7,356 bases of DNA from positions 1 through 7,356 of the forward strand of contig JAEWYO010000029.1 of NCBI GenBank assembly GCA_023395595.1, written 5' to 3'. Each line of letters begins with the position of its first letter. Within the stretch, counting starts at the first letter, position 1. Of the stretch, positions 4,287 to 7,356 are shown one piece after another. The stretch is from Bacillota bacterium (GTDB taxonomy: Bacteria > Bacillota > Clostridia > Christensenellales > CAG-138). Both the position numbers and the translations under genes were made by a program. Under the pieces are notes generated by a model. It was given only the letters and a program-made list of their open reading frames with translations, ran no database searches and was not told the DNA's origin.

Positions 4287-7037
4287 ATGGATCGCATCAC
4301 CAAGATGACCTTCCCCGAAGGATATGTTTGCCAGTATCGCGACAACATCATATCGCTTGCCAACATGATCGGGCGTAAGAAACCCGGTCTGAAGGCGGGC
4401 GACAAGGGCGGCTATAACTGGGACGACCCGGAATATGTCATCCTCGAGGCGGGCGTGACCGACGACATGTGCGAGGCCGGTCTCGCGCTGGGTTCCTATG
4501 AGAAGAAGAGCGCGGCGCAGGTTGCAGCCCTAATCGGCAAGCCCGAGGACTGGTGCCACGAGCAGTTGATGAAGTTCGCGGTCTACGGCGGCTGCTTCGT
4601 CAACAACATCAACGGTGTGGACATGTTCTGGACGGAAACGTGGATTCCCGGCACGATGGAGATGATCATCAACAACCTCGATGTGGTCAAGCAATCTCCC
4701 ATCGTCGGCTACGCCATGGAAGCATACGGGCGCGTGCGCGGGCCGATGAGCTCCGGTTCCTTCCCCGTCGGCGTGGGCTTGATGCGCGTGATTCCGATTC
4801 AGAGCGCGATCGATGGCGAAAGCCGTAAGGCCAGCTATGAGGAGATCTCCAGCTATCTGGAGGAGAACGATATCTTCACCGTCTCTCCGTGTAGCTGCCG
4901 CACCGACCGCGAGGTCATGGGCGAAGGCTGCGGGCATCTCAAGGAAGACATGTGCATCCAGATGGGTCACGCGGCGGAATACTATATCCGCACGGGCAGA
5001 GGTCGCCAGATCACGCGCGCGGAAGCTTACGAAATTCTCAAGCGCGCGGAAGAAAACGGCCTGATGCACGAAATCCCGAATACCGACGGCAGCGGCAAAA
5101 CCCATGCGATCTGCAACTGCTGCGGCTGCGGCTGCCTCTCGCTTCGCACCGCTGCGATGTTCAAGAATGTGGACATGGTGCGTTCCAACTACGTCTCCGA
5201 GGTGGATGCCAGCAAGTGCGTCGCCTGCGGACAGTGTGTGGAAAACTGCCCCGTCAACGCGCTCAAGCTCGGTCAGAAACTCTGCTCCAAAACGCCGGTG
5301 GTTTCGGATATCACAACCACCGTTACCCCGCGCGACGAAGAGTGGACAGAGGATAAATGGAACGCGGAGTACCGCTATAACCGCGAAGACGTGGTAGACA
5401 GCGGCACCTCGCCTTGCAAGACCAACTGCCCGGCGCACATCTCCGTCCAGGGTTATCTCAAGCTTGCGGCGCAGGGAAAATACCGCGAGGCATTGGAGCT
5501 CATCAAGATTGAAAACCCCTTCCCTGCCGTCTGTGGGCGCATCTGCAACCGTCGTTGTGAGGACGCCTGCATGCGCGGCGAAATCGACTCCCCAATCGCC
5601 ATCGACGAGGTCAAGAAGTTCGTCGCGGCGCAAGAGCTGACGACGGACGGTCGGTTTGTCCCGAAAAAGCGGCACGACTACGCCGACAAGAAGATCGCGA
5701 TCATCGGCAGCGGCCCTGCGGGACTCAGCTGCGCGTATTTCCTCGCGCTGGACGGCTACACCGTGACCGTGTTTGAAAAAGAACAGCAGCTCGGCGGTAT
5801 GCTGACCCTCGGTGTGCCTGCCTTCCGGCTCGAAAAAGACGTCATCAACGCGGAGATCGACATTCTCCGCGCACTGGGTGTCACATTCCAAACCGGCGTG
5901 GAGGTCGGCAAGGACATCACCCTCGACGCGCTGCGTAAGCAGGGTTATGACGCGTTCTATGCCGCCATCGGTGCGCAGGGTGGTCGCAAGCTCGGCGTGG
6001 AAGGCGAGGACGCAAACGGCGTACTCTCCGGTATTGAGTTCCTCCGCCGCGTGAACGCGGGCGAAAGCATGCAGCTCTCCGGCAAGACCGTCGTCATCGG
6101 CGGCGGCAACGTCGCGGTGGACGTGGCACGCACCGCTGTCCGCGCGGGATCGGCTGAAACCGCGATGTATTGCCTCGAATCCCGCAAGGAGATGCCCGCC
6201 TCAGAGGAAGAGATCGAAGAGGCGATGGAAGAGCACATCGGCGTCAACAACAGTTGGGGTCCCGTCCGCATCCTCAGCGAAAACGGCAAGGTCACGGGCG
6301 TGGTGTTCCAGCGCTGCACCAGCGTGTTTGACGAAAACGGACGCTTCTCGCCGAAGTTTGACGCGGGCGAAACCGTCACCGTTCCAGCCGACCACGTGTT
6401 GGTCACCATCGGGCAGAGCATCCTCTGGGGCGATCTGCTCGCGGGGAGCGAAGCCGTCACCAACCGTAACGGCACCGTGCAGGCGGACTCCTTCACCTAC
6501 CAAACCGCGCAGAAGGACGTGTTCTCCGGCGGAGACTGCTATACCGGCCCGAAGTTTGCCATCGATGCCATCGCTGCGGGCAAGCAGGCGGCAATTTCGA
6601 TCCACCGCTTTGTGCATCCCGGTCAGTCGTTGACCATCGGGCGCGACCGCAGGGAATACAAGGAGCTCGACAAAAAGAACGCCATCGTCGAGAGCTATGA
6701 CAACACCCCGCGTCAGAAGCCGGACGCGCTGGATTGCAGCACGCCCGCGGAGAAGACATTCCGCGACCTGAGAGGCACCCTCACCGAAGCACAAGTGCGC
6801 GCGGAGACAGCACGCTGCCTTGGCTGCGGCGTGACGCTGGTCGATCAGTATATGTGCGTCGGCTGCGGACAGTGCACCACGAAGTGCAAGTTTGACGCGA
6901 TCCACCTCGTCAGGCGCTATGATGGCGCTGGCGTGGAGTTCACAGAGATGAAGCCCGTGGTCATCAAGCAAATTCTCAAGCGCAAGGGCAAGATCGCAAT
7001 CAAGAAAGTCAAGCGCGCCCTCGGCGTGGTGAAATAA
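4287..7037 (+). CDS. Multi-cluster iron-sulfur flavoprotein with GltD-like NAD(P)H oxidoreductase core
   Basis: A 916-residue cytoplasmic protein without signal peptide or membrane helix, probably moving electrons between NAD(P)H, FAD and several iron-sulfur clusters. In order: residues 1-180, a poorly known N-terminal part, with a possible winged-helix-like stretch at 76-115; 201-223, PCSCR with C202, C204, C215 and C223; 276-283, the dense cluster CNCCGCGC; 311-321, a ferredoxin motif CVACGQCVENC; 377-428, the helical GltD-type cluster domain (C377, C381, C416, C420, C424, C428); 474-479, the FAD motif GSGPAG; 605-610, the nucleotide motif GGGNVA; 746-769, FSGGDCYTGPKFAIDAIAAGKQAA, the second FAD contact; 844-867, a C-terminal ferredoxin-like end (C844, C847, C857, C860, C863, C867). 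GltD alone is about 470 residues, so this is a fusion. The core and C-terminal end recall BzdV and related NAD(P)H-ferredoxin oxidoreductases. The start uses GGAGAG (4271-4276), ten bases before the ATG. It sits between hypB and hypA; its physiological partner is not visible. Confidence 0.9.
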   Translation: MDRITKMTFPEGYVCQYRDNIISLANMIGRKKPGLKAGDKGGYNWDDPEYVILEAGVTDDMCEAGLALGSYEKKSAAQVAALIGKPEDWCHEQLMKFAVYGGCFVNNINGVDMFWTETWIPGTMEMIINNLDVVKQSPIVGYAMEAYGRVRGPMSSGSFPVGVGLMRVIPIQSAIDGESRKASYEEISSYLEENDIFTVSPCSCRTDREVMGEGCGHLKEDMCIQMGHAAEYYIRTGRGRQITRAEAYEILKRAEENGLMHEIPNTDGSGKTHAICNCCGCGCLSLRTAAMFKNVDMVRSNYVSEVDASKCVACGQCVENCPVNALKLGQKLCSKTPVVSDITTTVTPRDEEWTEDKWNAEYRYNREDVVDSGTSPCKTNCPAHISVQGYLKLAAQGKYREALELIKIENPFPAVCGRICNRRCEDACMRGEIDSPIAIDEVKKFVAAQELTTDGRFVPKKRHDYADKKIAIIGSGPAGLSCAYFLALDGYTVTVFEKEQQLGGMLTLGVPAFRLEKDVINAEIDILRALGVTFQTGVEVGKDITLDALRKQGYDAFYAAIGAQGGRKLGVEGEDANGVLSGIEFLRRVNAGESMQLSGKTVVIGGGNVAVDVARTAVRAGSAETAMYCLESRKEMPASEEEIEEAMEEHIGVNNSWGPVRILSENGKVTGVVFQRCTSVFDENGRFSPKFDAGETVTVPADHVLVTIGQSILWGDLLAGSEAVTNRNGTVQADSFTYQTAQKDVFSGGDCYTGPKFAIDAIAAGKQAAISIHRFVHPGQSLTIGRDRREYKELDKKNAIVESYDNTPRQKPDALDCSTPAEKTFRDLRGTLTEAQVRAETARCLGCGVTLVDQYMCVGCGQCTTKCKFDAIHLVRRYDGAGVEFTEMKPVVIKQILKRKGKIAIKKVKRALGVVK

Positions 7038-7042
7038 CGCGC

Positions 7043-7356
7043 ATGCACGAGCTTGGGATCGTATTTGAAATTCAAAAGCGCGTGACAGCCGTTGCGGAAG
7101 AAAACGGTCTCGCATTGAGCGATATCGCGCAGGTGGTGGTGGAGGTCGGTGAGGCCTCCACCATCGTCCCGCGTTATCTCAAGGAATGCTGGCCCGCGGC
7201 AACCGACGGAACCGAGATGGAACACGCGGAGCTGGTCGTGGAACTTCTGATTGCAAAAGTACGCTGCAAGAAATGCGGCGAGGTCTACGAATACCTCAAA
7301 AACAACAAAAAATGCCCCGTGTGCGGCGCATGGGAATGCACCATGGTCACAGGGCA
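7043..7356 (+). CDS. hypA: HypA nickel metallochaperone, C-terminus cut off by window end
   Basis: 104 residues are visible and the frame is still open at the last base; the family is usually about 110-120 residues, so little is missing. It begins with MHELGIV: Met1, His2 and Glu3 are the nickel-binding end typical of HypA, which fixes the start. Residues 29-44 (IAQVVVEVGEASTIVP) match the family's conserved strand, normally 'V.LEIGELSGVVP'. The zinc site is C75-x2-C78 and C91-x2-C94. HypA passes nickel to the target enzyme together with HypB. The gene starts five bases after the flavoprotein stop codon and has only a weak ribosome site (GGTG, 7028-7031), so translation is probably coupled to the upstream gene. 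Confidence 0.94.
   Translation, partial: MHELGIVFEIQKRVTAVAEENGLALSDIAQVVVEVGEASTIVPRYLKECWPAATDGTEMEHAELVVELLIAKVRCKKCGEVYEYLKNNKKCPVCGAWECTMVTG

Noticed and set aside
4530..5891. 453-residue open frame on the minus strand
   Set aside because: It lies wholly inside the flavoprotein gene, has low-complexity Ala/Val/Arg/Asp content and no family motif. It is a shadow of GC-rich coding sequence.
6201..7115. 304-residue open frame on the minus strand
   Set aside because: Antisense to the C-terminal half of the flavoprotein and the start of hypA, both strongly supported by motifs; no domain recognised.

Overview
The window looks like a piece of a GC-rich Firmicutes chromosome, most likely an anaerobic clostridial lineage. 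The evidence is strong GGAGG-type ribosome binding sites, YkvA-like, YhfC-like and YdhG-like proteins typical of Firmicutes, and an iron-sulfur flavoprotein of the kind found in strict anaerobes. The assignment rests on gene content and style only; no marker gene is present.

Left part (1-2457): the tail of a DUF1801/YdhG-like gene runs rightwards and meets a leftward YkvA-like (DUF1232) membrane protein gene at a hairpin that can terminate both. Next come a leftward YhfC-family membrane protein gene, broken by a single-base frameshift, and an upstream leftward MerR-family regulator gene. The MerR protein is unusual: after the DNA-binding domain and coiled coil it carries two predicted membrane helices and a C-terminal zinc ribbon. 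Its promoter has the classic MerR layout, with a 19-bp spacer holding a perfect dyad, so merR and yhfC look like one self-regulated unit.

Right part (2546-7356): a leftward GntR/FadR-type regulator gene faces a rightward operon: hypB, then a 916-residue multi-cluster iron-sulfur flavoprotein with a GltD-like core, then hypA (cut by the window end). HypA and HypB are nickel-delivery proteins for [NiFe] hydrogenase or another nickel enzyme; the flavoprotein would move electrons between NAD(P)H and iron-sulfur clusters or ferredoxin. The 295-bp divergent region holds a good promoter for each side, and each promoter is followed closely by an identical 11-bp palindrome, TGGTTCAACCA, which fits the TGGT-N3-ACCA operators of FadR-type regulators. 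The simplest reading is that the GntR protein represses both itself and the nickel/redox operon.

The most interesting points are the regulatory wiring of the hypB-flavoprotein-hypA operon, the placing of a large electron-transfer protein between two nickel chaperone genes, and the pairing of a membrane-anchored MerR regulator with a putative intramembrane protease gene. No RNA genes, CRISPR arrays, insertion sequences or phage genes were seen. No stretch longer than 300 bases lacks a gene.
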